Source of the DNA: Paracoccaceae bacterium
GTDB lineage: Bacteria; Pseudomonadota; Alphaproteobacteria; Rhodobacterales; Rhodobacteraceae
DNA: 64,000 nucleotides
Direction of reading: 5' to 3'
NCBI GenBank assembly: GCA_024742705.1
Contig: JANSXZ010000014.1
Location: 25,123-89,122 of the forward strand
Shown here piece after piece: positions 44,128 through 53,782 of this stretch. Made by a program: the position numbers and the translations under genes. How positions within the stretch are numbered: the stretch's first letter is position 1; each line of letters starts with the position of its first letter. The notes beneath the pieces are model-generated. The model was not told the origin of the DNA. It did not search any database and saw only the letters and a program-made list of their open reading frames with translations.

Positions 44128-44339
44128 GCACTCTCCTGATATTGGGAATATCCGCAATCAGGTCAGAAACACCGCCGCGCGAATGGCAACCATGCCGCCC
44201 GATCTTTCATTTATGAAAAACTATCGATCTGGTTTCTGATCGCCTTGGTCGCACCCGAACTCTCGTGCTAACGTGATCGCGAACAAGAGGCGGGTGGAAA
44301 CCCATTCAAGATCAGAATGATAGGGGCGGTCATCACGTC

Positions 44340-46361
44340 ATGAGCACAGATATCAAGTCACTCGGGTCGTTCGTCTGGTCCATCGCAGAACTTCTTCGTG
44401 GCGACTTCAAGCAGTCGGAGTATGGCAAGGTGATCCTGCCCTTCGTCGTTCTGCGTCGTCTCGACTGTATCCTCGAAGAGACGAAACCCGCCGTTCTCGA
44501 CATGGCGGGCAACCTCCCCGACGACATGGACGACGAGGCACGCGATACCCTGCTCTCAGGCGTCGTCGGACAGGATATCCGTCTCTACAACCTGTCCCGG
44601 TTCACATTCGCCTCGCTCAAGGGGCAAAACGCGAAGGACATTCACAAGAACCTGATCGACTACATCACCAAGTTCTCGGGCAACGTCCGCGATATCTTTC
44701 TCGACAAGTTCCTGTTCACCGACCAACTCAAACGCCTGAACGACGCCGGTCTGCTCTATCAGGTGTTCGACAAGTTCACCCAGATCGATCTGCACCCAAA
44801 CGCCATCTCGAACCTAGAGATGGGATATCTCTTCGAAGACCTGATCCGCCGGTTCTCGGAAATCTCGAACGAGACAGCGGGCGAACACTATACTCCGCGC
44901 GAGGTCATCCGCCTGATCGTCTCGCTTCTCCTCATCAACGACCGCGATGCGCTAACCGGGTCGGGTGTCATCCGCCAAGTCTATGATCCCGCCGCAGGTA
45001 CGGGCGGGATGCTCTCCATCGCCGAGATGGAGATGAAGGCGCTGAACGACCGCATCCGCGTCGAACTCTTCGGGCAGGAACTCAACCCCGAGTCCTTCGC
45101 GATCTGTAAATCCGACATGCTGGTCACCGGGCACAACCCCGAGAACATCGCCTTCGGCAACACGCTGACCCAAGACGCCCACGCCACCAAACGCTTTCAC
45201 TACATGCTGTCCAATCCCCCTTACGGCGTGGACTGGAAGAAATACGCCGACCCGATCAAGGACGAGGCGGCGGAACAGGGCATGTCCGGTCGCTTCGGCG
45301 CGGGTCTGCCCCGCATCTCAGACGGGCAGTTGCTGTTCCTGCAGCACATGATCTCGAAGATGCGCAACGACGAACGAGGGTCGCGCATCGGCATCGTCAT
45401 GAACGGGTCGCCCCTCTTCACCGGCGGCGCCGGATCGGGTGAAAGTGAGATCCGCCGCTGGATGCTGGAAAACGACTGGGTCGAAGCGATCATCGCGCTG
45501 CCGACCGACCTCTTCTACAACACCGGCATTCAGACCTACGTCTGGTTGCTCACCAACCGCAAAGACCCCGCCCGACGCGGCAAGGTGCAACTAATCGACG
45601 CCAGCGGCGAACGGTTCTGGAAATCCATGCGCAAATCTCTCGGGTCCAAGCGTCGTGAAATCCCGCAAGAGGCATGTGACGAGATTGCGCGTATCTATGC
45701 CGAGATGTTGAACGGAAACGCAGGGTGGGAGGATGTGTCGAAAATTTTCGATACAACTGACTTCGGGTATCGCGAAATCCGAGTTGAACGCCCTCTGAAA
45801 CTGGCGTTCGAGGTGACACCTGAAGCGATTGATGCACTGAAAGACGCGAAACCGTTCCAGAAACTCGATGCAAACGACAAAGAAGGAGTGCTGTCTGCTC
45901 TCTTGGTGCATTTGCCTTCCGACGAACGGTGGATTGACCGCGATGACTTTGAGAAGGCGTTGAACGGTGCCTTGAAACGCGCGGGTGTGAAGATTGGGGC
46001 ACCCGTCAAGAAAGCAATTCTCTCCGCACTGTCTGAACGTGATGAAACCGCTGAGACCTGCACAGACAAGAATGGCAACGCAGAGGCAGACACGGACCTA
46101 CGTGACCATGAACTGGTTCCGCTGAATGAAGACTGGCGTGACTATGTGCGTCGCGAGGTTCTGCCCTTTGTCCCTGATGCGTGGGTGGATGAGACATACA
46201 CTGACGCAAAAGACGGAGAAGTTGGTCGCGTCGGGTATGAAATCAACTTTAATCGTTATTTTTACAAATATGTGCCGCCGAGACCTCTTGAAGAAATCGA
46301 TGCGGAGTTGAAGGCGCTTGAAGCGAAGATTGCAGGTTTGCTGCAGGAGGTGGTTGAGTGA
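44340..46361 (+). CDS. hsdM: Type I restriction-modification DNA methyltransferase subunit
   Basis: 673 residues. N-terminal HsdM helical domain (SLGSFVWSIAELLRGDFKQSEYGKVILPFVVLRRLD), SAM motif DPAAGTGG at 216-223, and catalytic NPPY at 292-295, so it is an adenine-N6 methylase. The last 150 residues add a long helical tail (EEIDAELKALEAKIAGLLQEVVE) common in this subfamily. It forms M2S with HsdS and R2M2S with HsdR. First gene of the operon; overlaps hsdS by four bases. Confidence 0.95.
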   Translation: MSTDIKSLGSFVWSIAELLRGDFKQSEYGKVILPFVVLRRLDCILEETKPAVLDMAGNLPDDMDDEARDTLLSGVVGQDIRLYNLSRFTFASLKGQNAKDIHKNLIDYITKFSGNVRDIFLDKFLFTDQLKRLNDAGLLYQVFDKFTQIDLHPNAISNLEMGYLFEDLIRRFSEISNETAGEHYTPREVIRLIVSLLLINDRDALTGSGVIRQVYDPAAGTGGMLSIAEMEMKALNDRIRVELFGQELNPESFAICKSDMLVTGHNPENIAFGNTLTQDAHATKRFHYMLSNPPYGVDWKKYADPIKDEAAEQGMSGRFGAGLPRISDGQLLFLQHMISKMRNDERGSRIGIVMNGSPLFTGGAGSGESEIRRWMLENDWVEAIIALPTDLFYNTGIQTYVWLLTNRKDPARRGKVQLIDASGERFWKSMRKSLGSKRREIPQEACDEIARIYAEMLNGNAGWEDVSKIFDTTDFGYREIRVERPLKLAFEVTPEAIDALKDAKPFQKLDANDKEGVLSALLVHLPSDERWIDRDDFEKALNGALKRAGVKIGAPVKKAILSALSERDETAETCTDKNGNAEADTDLRDHELVPLNEDWRDYVRREVLPFVPDAWVDETYTDAKDGEVGRVGYEINFNRYFYKYVPPRPLEEIDAELKALEAKIAGLLQEVVE

Positions 46362-47665
46362 CGACGCGCGTCCCTATTAAACACCTATTCGACGTTTCCC
46401 GAAACATGATCATGCCGACGGACTTCGACAACGAACCGTTGTTTCACTACAGTCTTCCAGCGTGGCATGAGCACGGCAATGGTATCATCGAGAACGCCTC
46501 AGACCTCGCGAGTGGCAAACTGCTGCTCAGAGGCGGTGAAGTCTTGGTTTCAAAACTCAACCCCGAAAAAAGTGCGGTCCTGCTCGCAGAGTCGCATGAG
46601 ATACCAACGGTCTGCTCACCTGAGTTCATCGCGCTGGTTCCAAGAAAGATAGACCGGCAGTTCGCATACTATTTCATGCTGTCTGCACCACTGCGACACC
46701 AACTCAACGCAAGCGTCGAATCCGTCACGAACAGTCACAAACGCGCCCGCGTCGATCGGTTCCTAGCATCGAACGTCGACCTTCCCGACCTTGCGACCCA
46801 ACGCCAGATTGCCGACTTTCTGGACCGTGAGACCGCAAGAATAGACCTGCTGATCGAGAAAAAGCAGCGGTTCATCAACGTTCTTGCTCAGAAATGGGCG
46901 GCAACTGTAACCTTCACGCTCACGCAAGGTTTGAATCCTGACGCGCCAAAGAAGGACTCGGGCGTCTCGTGGATCGGTGAAATCCCTGAACACTGGACTG
47001 TCGCGAAACTGGGTCACATCGGACGAAGTGCCAACGGCATCAACATCGGTGGAGACGCGTTCGGTAGTGGGTTCCCATTCGTCAGTTACGGCGACGTGTA
47101 TAGGAATCCTGAACTCCCGCGAACTGTCGAGGGACTTGTCCAGTCATCCGCTGAAGACAGGGCGCGCTACACCTTGAAGGCAGGTGACGTTCTGTTCACT
47201 CGAACCTCCGAGATCATCGATGAAATCGGGTTCTCCAGCATCTGCATGGAAGACATGCCAGACGCTGTGTTCGCGGGTTTCCTGATCAGGTTCAGACCTA
47301 TGAAAGGGAAGTTGGCGCCCTCGTTCTCCAAGTTCCTGTTCCGAAACGAGAGACTTCGCGCTTTCTTCTCCAAGGAAATGATGATCGTGACACGCGCCTC
47401 GCTCAGTCAAGGACTATTGCAGCGAATGCCTGTGGTTCTTCCACCAATCGCGGAGCAGAAAGAAATCGCGCAGTATCTTCAGAAAGCGGAAGATACATTC
47501 GTGTCTGTCTCGGAAAAGACCAAGACCAGCATCGACCGCCTCAAAGAATACCGCTCCGCCTTGATCACCGCCGCTGTCACGGGTCAGATCGACGTGACGA
47601 CCTACGCCAAATCCGGCACCCCCGACCGCCGCCTCGACGCCATTCAAGAGGAGATGGGCGCGTGA
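46358..47665 (+). CDS. hsdS: Type I restriction-modification specificity subunit
   Basis: 435 residues with two target-recognition domains. Each is followed by a conserved spacer helix: LATQRQIADFLDRETARIDLLIEKKQRFI after the first and IAEQKEIAQYLQKAEDTF...SIDRLKEYRSALITAAVTGQIDV after the second. The two halves determine the bipartite target, which cannot be predicted by eye. Overlaps hsdM; a 31-bp gap precedes the DUF262 gene. Confidence 0.94.
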   Translation: MTTRVPIKHLFDVSRNMIMPTDFDNEPLFHYSLPAWHEHGNGIIENASDLASGKLLLRGGEVLVSKLNPEKSAVLLAESHEIPTVCSPEFIALVPRKIDRQFAYYFMLSAPLRHQLNASVESVTNSHKRARVDRFLASNVDLPDLATQRQIADFLDRETARIDLLIEKKQRFINVLAQKWAATVTFTLTQGLNPDAPKKDSGVSWIGEIPEHWTVAKLGHIGRSANGINIGGDAFGSGFPFVSYGDVYRNPELPRTVEGLVQSSAEDRARYTLKAGDVLFTRTSEIIDEIGFSSICMEDMPDAVFAGFLIRFRPMKGKLAPSFSKFLFRNERLRAFFSKEMMIVTRASLSQGLLQRMPVVLPPIAEQKEIAQYLQKAEDTFVSVSEKTKTSIDRLKEYRSALITAAVTGQIDVTTYAKSGTPDRRLDAIQEEMGA

Positions 47666-47696
47666 TTTCCCAAATGCATTTCAGCGAGTTGATTAG

Positions 47697-49931
47697 ATGA
47701 GAGACGCACAGAAACCCAACCAGTTCACACTGAACAATCTGCTGTCGCGTCTCAAAGAAGGTCGGTTCGTTATTCCGGACTTCCAACGCGACTTCGAATG
47801 GAAACCATGGGATATCTCATATCTCATGCGGTCGATCTTCCTCGATTACTACGTGGGCAGTCTGCTTCTTTGGAAGGGCAATGAAGACAACTTTGAGAAA
47901 CTCGCCTGCAAACCAGTGTACGGTCACGACGGAAATGTATCATCAGAGCACATTGTTCTCGACGGTCAGCAACGTCTAACCGCCCTGTATTACGCATGTG
48001 TTGCGCCCGACAAACCACTGCCGAACCGCGCTAATCGAGCAATCTACTTCATTCACGTCGACCGGTTCATGCGCCAAGAATACGACGACGCGTTCAGTTA
48101 TGACTGGAAGACCAAACGCCTCGCGAAACTGACCCAAGACCCGTCGATCCAGTATGAAGAGCACATCTTCCCACTATCCGTAATTGGCGCTGGTGGATGG
48201 GCGATGCCGACTTGGGTGCAGGGTTACATGAAGCACTGGCAGGACAAGACAGCAGAGGCGCGCGAGCAAGGTAATCAAGAAAGCGCCGAGCAGTTTCAGG
48301 TTCACGCTGAGAACGCAGAGAAATTCGGTGAAGAACTCAAAAGTCTGACTGAGCAATACCAAGTCTCATACATCGAACTCGACAAAGATCTCGGACTGGA
48401 CAAGATTTGCGACATCTTCACGCAGATCAATAGTAAGGGCGTGCGGTTGGATGTGTTCGACCTGCTGAATGCTTTGCTGAGACGCGACGGACTGCAACTA
48501 AAGTTCATGTGGCACAAGGCGCGCGGGCGTTTGGAGTTCGTCGAGAGTTCGAAACTGAACGTCTACATCTTGCAGGTTATGTCGATCCTGAAGCAGGCAT
48601 ATTGTTCGCCCAAGTATTTGTATTACCTGATGCCAGGGCAACAAAAGACGATTCGCACCCCTGACGGCAAAACTGAGAAAGAGATACTGGTTCAGACAAC
48701 GGACGAGTTCGTTGCGCTGTGGGACACGTCCGTTTCTGCACTAGAACGCGCGATCAAGATGCTTCGGCACCCGCAAGAGTTCGGTGTCACATCGTCCAAG
48801 TATCTGCCTTATGTGTCGATCCTGCCTGCCTTCTCGGCGTTGCAAGAGCATGTGCGGACCCTGTCCGCCGACAAACGCCTGAAAGCACAACGAAAGGTTC
48901 GTTTCTGGTATTGGGCAGCGATCTTCACCAACCGCTATTCAGGGTCTGTCGAGTCCACCGCTGCGCGTGATTATCAGAACGTCAAGGCATGGATCGAGAG
49001 CGACACCAACGAACCGCCCTTAATCCAAGAGTTCAAGTCGCGCTTCAAAAACCTCGAACTGCGCCGTGAGACGAAATACGGTTCGTCCATCTACAACGGC
49101 ATCTTCAACCTGCTCGTCTTGAATGGTGCGCGTGATTGGATCACCGGCAACATCCCTGAAAACGAGTTGCTGGACGATCACCATATCGTGCCCGCGTCAT
49201 GGGGCGATGCGAACCTGCAAGATAGGTCAGCGCATTCAATTCTAAACAGAACACCTCTGTTGGACGAAACGAACCGGCATGTCATCCGTGACAAACTGCC
49301 GAACGAGTATCTGCCTGAACTCATCAAGCAGAACGGTGAAAGTCGCGTTCGCGCGATCTTGGAAAGTCACCTGATTTCCCCTGCCGCGTTCGACATTCTG
49401 ATGCGACCCGACTTCTCACCGCCGGACTTCGAAGATTTCATCAACGAACGGCAAAGAACCTACGTCGAGGCAATCGAATCTCTTCTAATCAAGGAACGTC
49501 TCGATCTGTCCCCAGACCTCCGCGATTTGGACGAGCGAGTCGAGAAGGTCGAACTCGCACTGCGCGCAAAGATCGAAACCACATTGTCCGCGCAGGAGGA
49601 CGTCTTTCCGCAACATGTGATGGAGAAGGTCCGTCAAAGACTGAACCGGGCGCAGCGAAAGAACCCCGGGTTCGACAAAGACTACCATGCGACCATCGGC
49701 GGAATGCTGGAGTTCTGCGACCTGCAAGAACTGAAGGATATCATCCTCGCGAAGACGAACTGGCAGACATTCTCAGACACCTTCATGTCGAAGGAGGATC
49801 TTTCGAAGCGGGTGGACCAACTTGCAGAGATGCGCAATGGCATCCGCCACAGCAGGACAATCGACGAGATTTCGAGAAAGGACGGCGAGGCAGCACTGCT
49901 TTGGTTTGAGAAGGTGAACCAAAGTGTCTGA
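47697..49931 (+). CDS. DUF262-DUF1524 (GmrSD-like) HNH nuclease
   Basis: 744 residues. The N-terminal ParB/DUF262 domain has VIPDFQRDFEWKPWDISYLMRSIFLDYYVGSLLLW and the hallmark VLDGQQRLTALYY near residues 87-98. The DUF1524 HNH nuclease part has LLDDHHIVPASWG near 492-503. A long C-terminal helical region follows. Such proteins, as in GmrSD and BrxU, cleave modified DNA, often in an NTP-dependent way. It sits inside the hsd operon, between hsdS and hsdR, overlapping hsdR by 8 bp, so it is expressed with the R-M genes. Confidence 0.88.
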   Translation: MRDAQKPNQFTLNNLLSRLKEGRFVIPDFQRDFEWKPWDISYLMRSIFLDYYVGSLLLWKGNEDNFEKLACKPVYGHDGNVSSEHIVLDGQQRLTALYYACVAPDKPLPNRANRAIYFIHVDRFMRQEYDDAFSYDWKTKRLAKLTQDPSIQYEEHIFPLSVIGAGGWAMPTWVQGYMKHWQDKTAEAREQGNQESAEQFQVHAENAEKFGEELKSLTEQYQVSYIELDKDLGLDKICDIFTQINSKGVRLDVFDLLNALLRRDGLQLKFMWHKARGRLEFVESSKLNVYILQVMSILKQAYCSPKYLYYLMPGQQKTIRTPDGKTEKEILVQTTDEFVALWDTSVSALERAIKMLRHPQEFGVTSSKYLPYVSILPAFSALQEHVRTLSADKRLKAQRKVRFWYWAAIFTNRYSGSVESTAARDYQNVKAWIESDTNEPPLIQEFKSRFKNLELRRETKYGSSIYNGIFNLLVLNGARDWITGNIPENELLDDHHIVPASWGDANLQDRSAHSILNRTPLLDETNRHVIRDKLPNEYLPELIKQNGESRVRAILESHLISPAAFDILMRPDFSPPDFEDFINERQRTYVEAIESLLIKERLDLSPDLRDLDERVEKVELALRAKIETTLSAQEDVFPQHVMEKVRQRLNRAQRKNPGFDKDYHATIGGMLEFCDLQELKDIILAKTNWQTFSDTFMSKEDLSKRVDQLAEMRNGIRHSRTIDEISRKDGEAALLWFEKVNQSV

Positions 49932-52902
49932 CCAAACCCATACAACCGCCGACATTCATCAAGAGAAGGTCTTCGAGGCGCATATCGTCGCCTGCCTGAC
50001 CCAAGATCAGGGATACATCGAACGCGATTGCCCGTCTCACTATGACGTTGCCCATGCGCTCGACACCGAGTTGTTGTTCCGCTTTCTCAGGACGACGCAA
50101 CCCGAGGCGTGGCAGACGCTGGAGGATCACTACAGCGCGCAGGCAGAGGCAGAGGTTCTAAAGCGTCTCGACAAGGCGCTGAAAGACAACCCGACACATG
50201 TCGTGCTGCGCGAGGGCATCAAACTGGTGCCGAACATCCGGTTCGCACTGTGCTTCTTCAAACCCGCGTCGAACCTGAACCCTGACCTAACGCGTCTCTA
50301 TGAGGCGAACATCCTGTCCGTGATGCGGCAGGTGACCTATTCGGCGAAAAGCAAGAACGCCATCGATCTGGTGACCTTCGTCAACGGCATTCCCGTGGCG
50401 ACGCTCGAAGTGAAGAACCTGCTGACGGGGCAGAACGTGAAGCACGCCGAGAAGCAGTATCGGCAAGATCGCTCCCCGGCAGGCGAACCGCTCTTGACCT
50501 TCAAACGCGGTGCCATCGTCCATTTCGCGGTGGATCAGGACAACGTGTCGATGACGACGCGCCTGATGAACGGCAAGACGCGGTTCCTGCCATTCAATCG
50601 TGGGCGCGACGGCGGTGCCGGAAACCCCGATGTGACGGGCGAGAACCGGGTTGTCTATCTCTACAAGGATCTGCCCGACACGAAGGCAGTGTTCTCGCGC
50701 GAGGTGCTGCTCGATCTGATCGGGCGGTTCATCCATCTCGAACGGTCGGGCGGGAAAGAAGTGCTGATCTTCCCGCGCTTCCAGCAGTTCGACGCGGTGC
50801 GCAAACTGCTGTCGGACGCGCGATCCAAGGGCGCAGGACAGAACTACCTGATCCAGCACAGTGCTGGGTCGGGCAAGTCGAACACCATCGCCTGGACCGC
50901 CCACCAGATCATCAACCTGCATGACGAAAACGACCAACCGCTCTTCGACACGGCGATCATCGTGACCGATCGCTTGGTGCTGGACCGGCAGTTGCAGAAC
51001 ACCATCGGCGGGTTCGCCCAGACCGAGGGCGTGGTGAAGAAGATCGACGGCACGTCCCGCGATCTGAAAGACGCGATCCTGAAAGGCGCGCGGATCATCA
51101 TCACGACGATCCAGAAGTTCGGCACAGAGCATCTGGCGACCATTTCGGGTCAGGGCGGCAGGAACTTCGCGGTGATCATCGACGAGGCGCATTCGTCTCA
51201 GTCTGGCAAGGCAGCGCAGGCGATGAGTGATGCGCTGACCCGCGACGAGGCGAGTTCCGAGGACATTGAAGACATGGTTCTCGCGTTTCAGAAAGCGCGT
51301 GGACCGCAGAAGAACATCTCGTTCCTCGCCTTCACCGCGACACCGCGCAACGTGACGCTAGAACGCTTCGGTCGCATCGGGTCGGACGGCAAACCGCACC
51401 CGTTCCACCTCTATTCGATGCGTCAGGCAATCGAGGAAGGGTTCATTCTGGACGTGCTCCAGAACTACATGACCTACAAAGCATACTACCAACTCGAAAA
51501 GACAATCGAGGATGACCCTGCCTTCAAGGGACGTAAGGCAAAGTCGCGGGTTGCGCGTTATGCCTCGCTGCATCCGACTGCCATCGACCAGAAAGTTGAG
51601 GTGATCGTCGAACACTTCCGCCGCCACGTTGCCAAGGAACTGGGCGGCAAAGCGAAGGCGATGATCGTGACCAACGGCATCGAGGCAGCGATCCGATATT
51701 GGCAGCACGTAAGTCGCTACATCGACGAAAAGGGATACGCCGATCTCAAAGCGCTGGTCGCGTTCTCGGGCACAAAAGAAGTCGACGGGATCGAGTGGAC
51801 CGAGGCGACCGCGAACGGGTTCGCCGAGACGGAACTGCCCAAGAAGTTCGACACCGACGAGTTCCAGATCCTCGTGGTTGCCGAAAAATATCAGACGGGG
51901 TTCGACCAACCGAAACTCGTCGCGATGTATGTGGACAAGAAACTCGCCGGGTTGCAGGCGGTGCAGACACTTGCCCGGTTGAACCGGACGCACCCCGGCA
52001 AAGACCGCACCTTCGTTCTCGACTTCCAGAACGACATGGCAGACGTGAAAGAAGCGTTTGCCCCGTTCTTCGAAGCGACCGCTCTAGAAGACCGAACCGA
52101 CCCAAACCAAGTCTACGATCTCGAACAGCGCATCTCGAACTCGACCTACATCAAGAAGGACGAAGTGGAGCGGTTTGGTGGTCGTTTCTTCCAAGGCACA
52201 CTCACCGAAGAAGATCGGTTGCCACTGGAAGGCATCGTCCGTCTAGCGAGGGAACGTTTCGTTCTCGACGAAGACGACGCACAACAAGAAGAGTTTCGGC
52301 AACTACTGAAGAGTTATCAACGCTTCTATGCGTTCATCGCGCAAGTCGTCTATCTGAACGATCCGTGGTTGGAGAAACTCTTCGCTTACACATCTTGGTT
52401 GTCGAGGTTGCTCCCGTCGCGAGACGTGCCTGCCGATATCACCATCACGGACGACATGTTGAACCTGTCTGCTTTCAGATTGGAAAAGGATGCTGAAGGC
52501 AGCGCATCTCTTACAGCGGGTGAAACGACGACGCTTCAACCAATCACTGAGTTCGGGGCGAACGCGCCCACCGAGGAAGAAGAGAGATCGCTTTCCGAGA
52601 TCATCGATGCTTTCAACGAACGGTATGGGGCGAACATCCGTGAAGAAGACCTGCTGATGGTCCATCAAGCGGCGGACAAGACGAACGATCCCGACATGAT
52701 GGAGATGATCAACAACAACCCTGCTGATGTTGCTCAGGGCGTGTGGAGCAAAGACATGCGGCAGAACCTGATACAGACCATCGTCCGCAACAACGAGTTG
52801 AACAGCATTCTGCTCAACGACGGCGACTTGATGGCAAAGGTTATCGCCTATTCGTTCCAACGCGCGCTAAGGCACGCAAAGGACGCGCCGAAGCAACCTT
52901 GA
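49924..52902 (+). CDS. hsdR: Type I restriction endonuclease subunit
   Basis: 992 residues. The nuclease part has NAIDLVTFVNGIPVATLEVKN (Asp, then ExK) near 147-166. The SF2 translocase has HSAGSGKSNTIAW Walker A near 313 and IIDEAHSSQ (DEAH) near 419, with later motifs including FTATPRNVTLERFG and KYQTGFDQPKLVAMYVDKKLAGLQAVQTLARLNRTHPGK. It translocates DNA and cuts unmodified molecules in complex with HsdMS. Full length, no frameshift. The next gene begins about ten bases after its stop. Confidence 0.95.
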   Translation: MSDQTHTTADIHQEKVFEAHIVACLTQDQGYIERDCPSHYDVAHALDTELLFRFLRTTQPEAWQTLEDHYSAQAEAEVLKRLDKALKDNPTHVVLREGIKLVPNIRFALCFFKPASNLNPDLTRLYEANILSVMRQVTYSAKSKNAIDLVTFVNGIPVATLEVKNLLTGQNVKHAEKQYRQDRSPAGEPLLTFKRGAIVHFAVDQDNVSMTTRLMNGKTRFLPFNRGRDGGAGNPDVTGENRVVYLYKDLPDTKAVFSREVLLDLIGRFIHLERSGGKEVLIFPRFQQFDAVRKLLSDARSKGAGQNYLIQHSAGSGKSNTIAWTAHQIINLHDENDQPLFDTAIIVTDRLVLDRQLQNTIGGFAQTEGVVKKIDGTSRDLKDAILKGARIIITTIQKFGTEHLATISGQGGRNFAVIIDEAHSSQSGKAAQAMSDALTRDEASSEDIEDMVLAFQKARGPQKNISFLAFTATPRNVTLERFGRIGSDGKPHPFHLYSMRQAIEEGFILDVLQNYMTYKAYYQLEKTIEDDPAFKGRKAKSRVARYASLHPTAIDQKVEVIVEHFRRHVAKELGGKAKAMIVTNGIEAAIRYWQHVSRYIDEKGYADLKALVAFSGTKEVDGIEWTEATANGFAETELPKKFDTDEFQILVVAEKYQTGFDQPKLVAMYVDKKLAGLQAVQTLARLNRTHPGKDRTFVLDFQNDMADVKEAFAPFFEATALEDRTDPNQVYDLEQRISNSTYIKKDEVERFGGRFFQGTLTEEDRLPLEGIVRLARERFVLDEDDAQQEEFRQLLKSYQRFYAFIAQVVYLNDPWLEKLFAYTSWLSRLLPSRDVPADITITDDMLNLSAFRLEKDAEGSASLTAGETTTLQPITEFGANAPTEEEERSLSEIIDAFNERYGANIREEDLLMVHQAADKTNDPDMMEMINNNPADVAQGVWSKDMRQNLIQTIVRNNELNSILLNDGDLMAKVIAYSFQRALRHAKDAPKQP

Positions 52903-52912
52903 GATCCTGGTG

Positions 52913-53479
52913 ATGACTTCAAAAAAACCATCTTGGAAGGATATCAAACCGGTCATCTCTGGGTGGTCGGACAAGCAGTTGGTCGGTCTTGTCCAAGACC
53001 TGTATCGCCTGAGTCCCGAAAACGCGGCATTTCTGAACGCGCGCCTTCTTCAAGAAACGGCACCGAGGCAAACGCTGGCACCTTACAAGAAGCGCATCCG
53101 TGCCGCTGTCAGTCCAAATGAACCTTGGAAGCAAGACGTTCGCCTGTCCGAGGGTCGCAAGGCGATCAGCGAGTTCAAGAAAGCGAACGGCAACGTCCGC
53201 GACACACTGGCGCTGATGACCTACTACGTCCAGTGCGGCAATGACTTCACCCTAGAGTTCGGTGATATCGACGAACGGTTCTACGACAGCATGTGTTCGA
53301 TGGTCAGACAAATCAAAGATTTTCTGCTGAAAGAGCAAGACCAAGCACTGGCGGATGAAATCCTGCCGCTTCTAGAGACGGAGTTCGAACGCATCGATGG
53401 GCAGATGGGGTGGGGTTACCCGGACGAGTTTGGTGAATACGTCGAAGAGTTGCGGGACGCGTTCGGGGGAGATGAGTGA
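52913..53479 (+). CDS. Small helical protein downstream of hsdR (DUF6155-like)
   Basis: 188 residues from ATG at 52913 (a GTG at 52910 adds one residue). KDIKPVISGWSDKQLVGLVQDLYRLSPENAAFLNARLLQ at the N-terminus resembles the DUF6155 family as I recall it. The rest is charged helices. It is the last gene of the hsd operon, ten bases from hsdR, and the last of the island before attR. Role unknown; cotranscription suggests a helper for the R-M or HNH system. Confidence 0.65.
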   Translation: MTSKKPSWKDIKPVISGWSDKQLVGLVQDLYRLSPENAAFLNARLLQETAPRQTLAPYKKRIRAAVSPNEPWKQDVRLSEGRKAISEFKKANGNVRDTLALMTYYVQCGNDFTLEFGDIDERFYDSMCSMVRQIKDFLLKEQDQALADEILPLLETEFERIDGQMGWGYPDEFGEYVEELRDAFGGDE

Positions 53480-53560
53480 TGTGCGCTGCTCATGGTAGAC
53501 CAACAGACGCTAAATTGATGCTATTTTTGAAAGTCGCCTGTTTCCAATGCCTTGCAAAAC

Positions 53561-53579
53561 TTAGACACGTAGTTAGACA
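53561..53579 (+). repeat. Integrase arm-type repeats, right end
   Basis: TTAGACAC (53561-53568) and TTAGACA (53573-53579), the same unit as the tandem pair at 35731-35750, located just inside the right att copy. Confidence 0.55.
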
Positions 53580-53617
53580 AAATCTTGTAACATATTGATT
53601 TATAATGAAGGCGGTGT

Positions 53618-53663
53618 ATTGAAAATCCTCGTGTCGGAGTTCGATTCCGCCCCCGGGCACCAT
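53618..53663 (+). repeat. attR of the tRNA-Phe island
   Basis: A 46-bp copy of the tRNA-Phe 3' half: ATTGAAAATCCTCGTGTCGG (53618-53637), one differing base, then a 25-bp identical stretch (53639-53663) that includes the acceptor end and CCA. It marks the right boundary of the island. The following bases (ACC, ATTAAAAACAATGACTTA) resemble those beyond attL, so the shared sequence may be longer or the next element is related. Confidence 0.85.
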
Positions 53664-53782
53664 TTAAACCAATTAAAAACAATGACTTACGGGAAGTTTG
53701 ACTTATTGTGGGGTTACCCAATTTGGGTTGGGGTATCACTGGGGTAGCAATCCGCACCGGTTCAATTTCAATCAATCCACAC

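Larger units (their letters stand above)
35623..53663 (+). mobile_element. 18-kb genomic island integrated at tRNA-Phe
   Basis: Bounded by the tRNA-Phe 3' half and its copy, with a tyrosine integrase immediately inside the left end. GC content falls visibly from the chromosomal level and varies within: the left 8 kb is AT-rich and phage-like, the right 9 kb (type I R-M) is intermediate. Content: int, serine recombinase, phage-type replication-like genes, small unknown genes, repeats, decayed genes and an hsd operon. No conjugation or capsid genes are seen, so it is a non-self-transmissible integrative element or phage satellite. Confidence 0.85.

Noticed and set aside
46006..47410. Several 60-90-codon reverse frames inside hsdM and hsdS
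   Set aside because: They lack ribosome sites and lie wholly within strongly supported genes.
53521..53775. 84-codon reverse frame across the right att site
   Set aside because: It is an accidental reading of the tRNA fragment and intergenic DNA (ARGRNRTPTRGFSIH is the well-known antisense tRNA artefact).
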